The notes under the pieces are model-generated. The model was not told where the DNA came from and ran no database searches. It was given only the letters and a program-made list of their open reading frames with translations. Both the position numbers and the translations under genes were made by a program. From an uncultured Oscillospiraceae bacterium (GTDB taxonomy: Bacteria; Bacillota; Clostridia; Oscillospirales; Oscillospiraceae): a stretch of 5,729 nt of DNA. This document shows positions 5,723-5,729 of the stretch, in pieces (the stretch's first letter is position 1; each line of letters begins with the position of its first letter). The stretch lies in the NCBI GenBank assembly GCA_934635545.1, contig CAKTZN010000119.1, forward strand, positions 1 to 5,729, written 5' to 3'.

Positions 5723-5729
5723 ATGGCTT
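5723..5729 (+). CDS. Start of an unidentified plus-strand gene (cut by window edge)
   Basis: ATG GCT T at the last seven bases, preceded by GGAGG (5710-5714) with 8 bases of spacing and by the extended -10 promoter at 5663-5690. Only Met-Ala can be read, so no function can be given. It is divergent from the nucleoside operon. Confidence 0.55.

Overview
The window looks like chromosomal DNA of a GC-rich gut-type Clostridia (Firmicutes), most likely Oscillospiraceae. This is inferred from strong GGAGG-type ribosome binding sites, AT-rich sigma-A-like promoters in short intergenic gaps, GC-rich codon use, and a GC-rich intergenic palindrome of a kind I associate with that family. No mobile element, CRISPR array, tRNA or rRNA is visible.

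Layout. The left edge (1-54, minus) holds the first 18 codons of a small zinc-ribbon protein. It is divergent from a plus-strand pair, uridine kinase (udk, 230-844) and a membrane-anchored DUF218/YdcF-SanA-type protein (850-1593). Both sides of the 175-base gap carry a readable promoter. At 1594-1710 two perfect hairpins lie between convergent transcription units: a 19-bp stem that reads as a bidirectional terminator, and a 14-bp GC-rich palindrome. From 5557 down to 1711 the minus strand carries a four-gene operon. In transcription order it encodes a purine nucleoside phosphorylase (trimeric PNP/MTAP family), an MTA/SAH deaminase-type amidohydrolase, an MtnA-like ribose-1-phosphate isomerase, and a class II (FucA-like) aldolase. 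A TTGACA-17-TAAAAT promoter precedes it. The right edge has a divergent promoter, a ribosome binding site and the first two codons of a further plus-strand gene.

How the genes may work together. The operon reads as a compact, oxygen-independent disposal and salvage route for 5'-modified adenosines left over from S-adenosylmethionine use (5'-methylthioadenosine, 5'-deoxyadenosine). The deaminase would make the inosine analogue. The phosphorylase would release hypoxanthine and a 5-modified ribose-1-phosphate. The MtnA-like enzyme would isomerise this to the ribulose-1-phosphate, and the aldolase would split it to dihydroxyacetone phosphate plus a small aldehyde. This is a deamination-first version of the known 'DHAP shunt'. 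It needs neither an MTR kinase nor the oxygen-dependent MtnD step. The order of steps and the substrates are inferred from families, residues and gene order, not shown. Two details support a specialised role: the PNP keeps the 6-oxopurine Asn but has Asp where family members usually have the 5'-OH-contacting His, and the MtnA-like protein lacks the usual RGAPAIG-type N-terminal motif.
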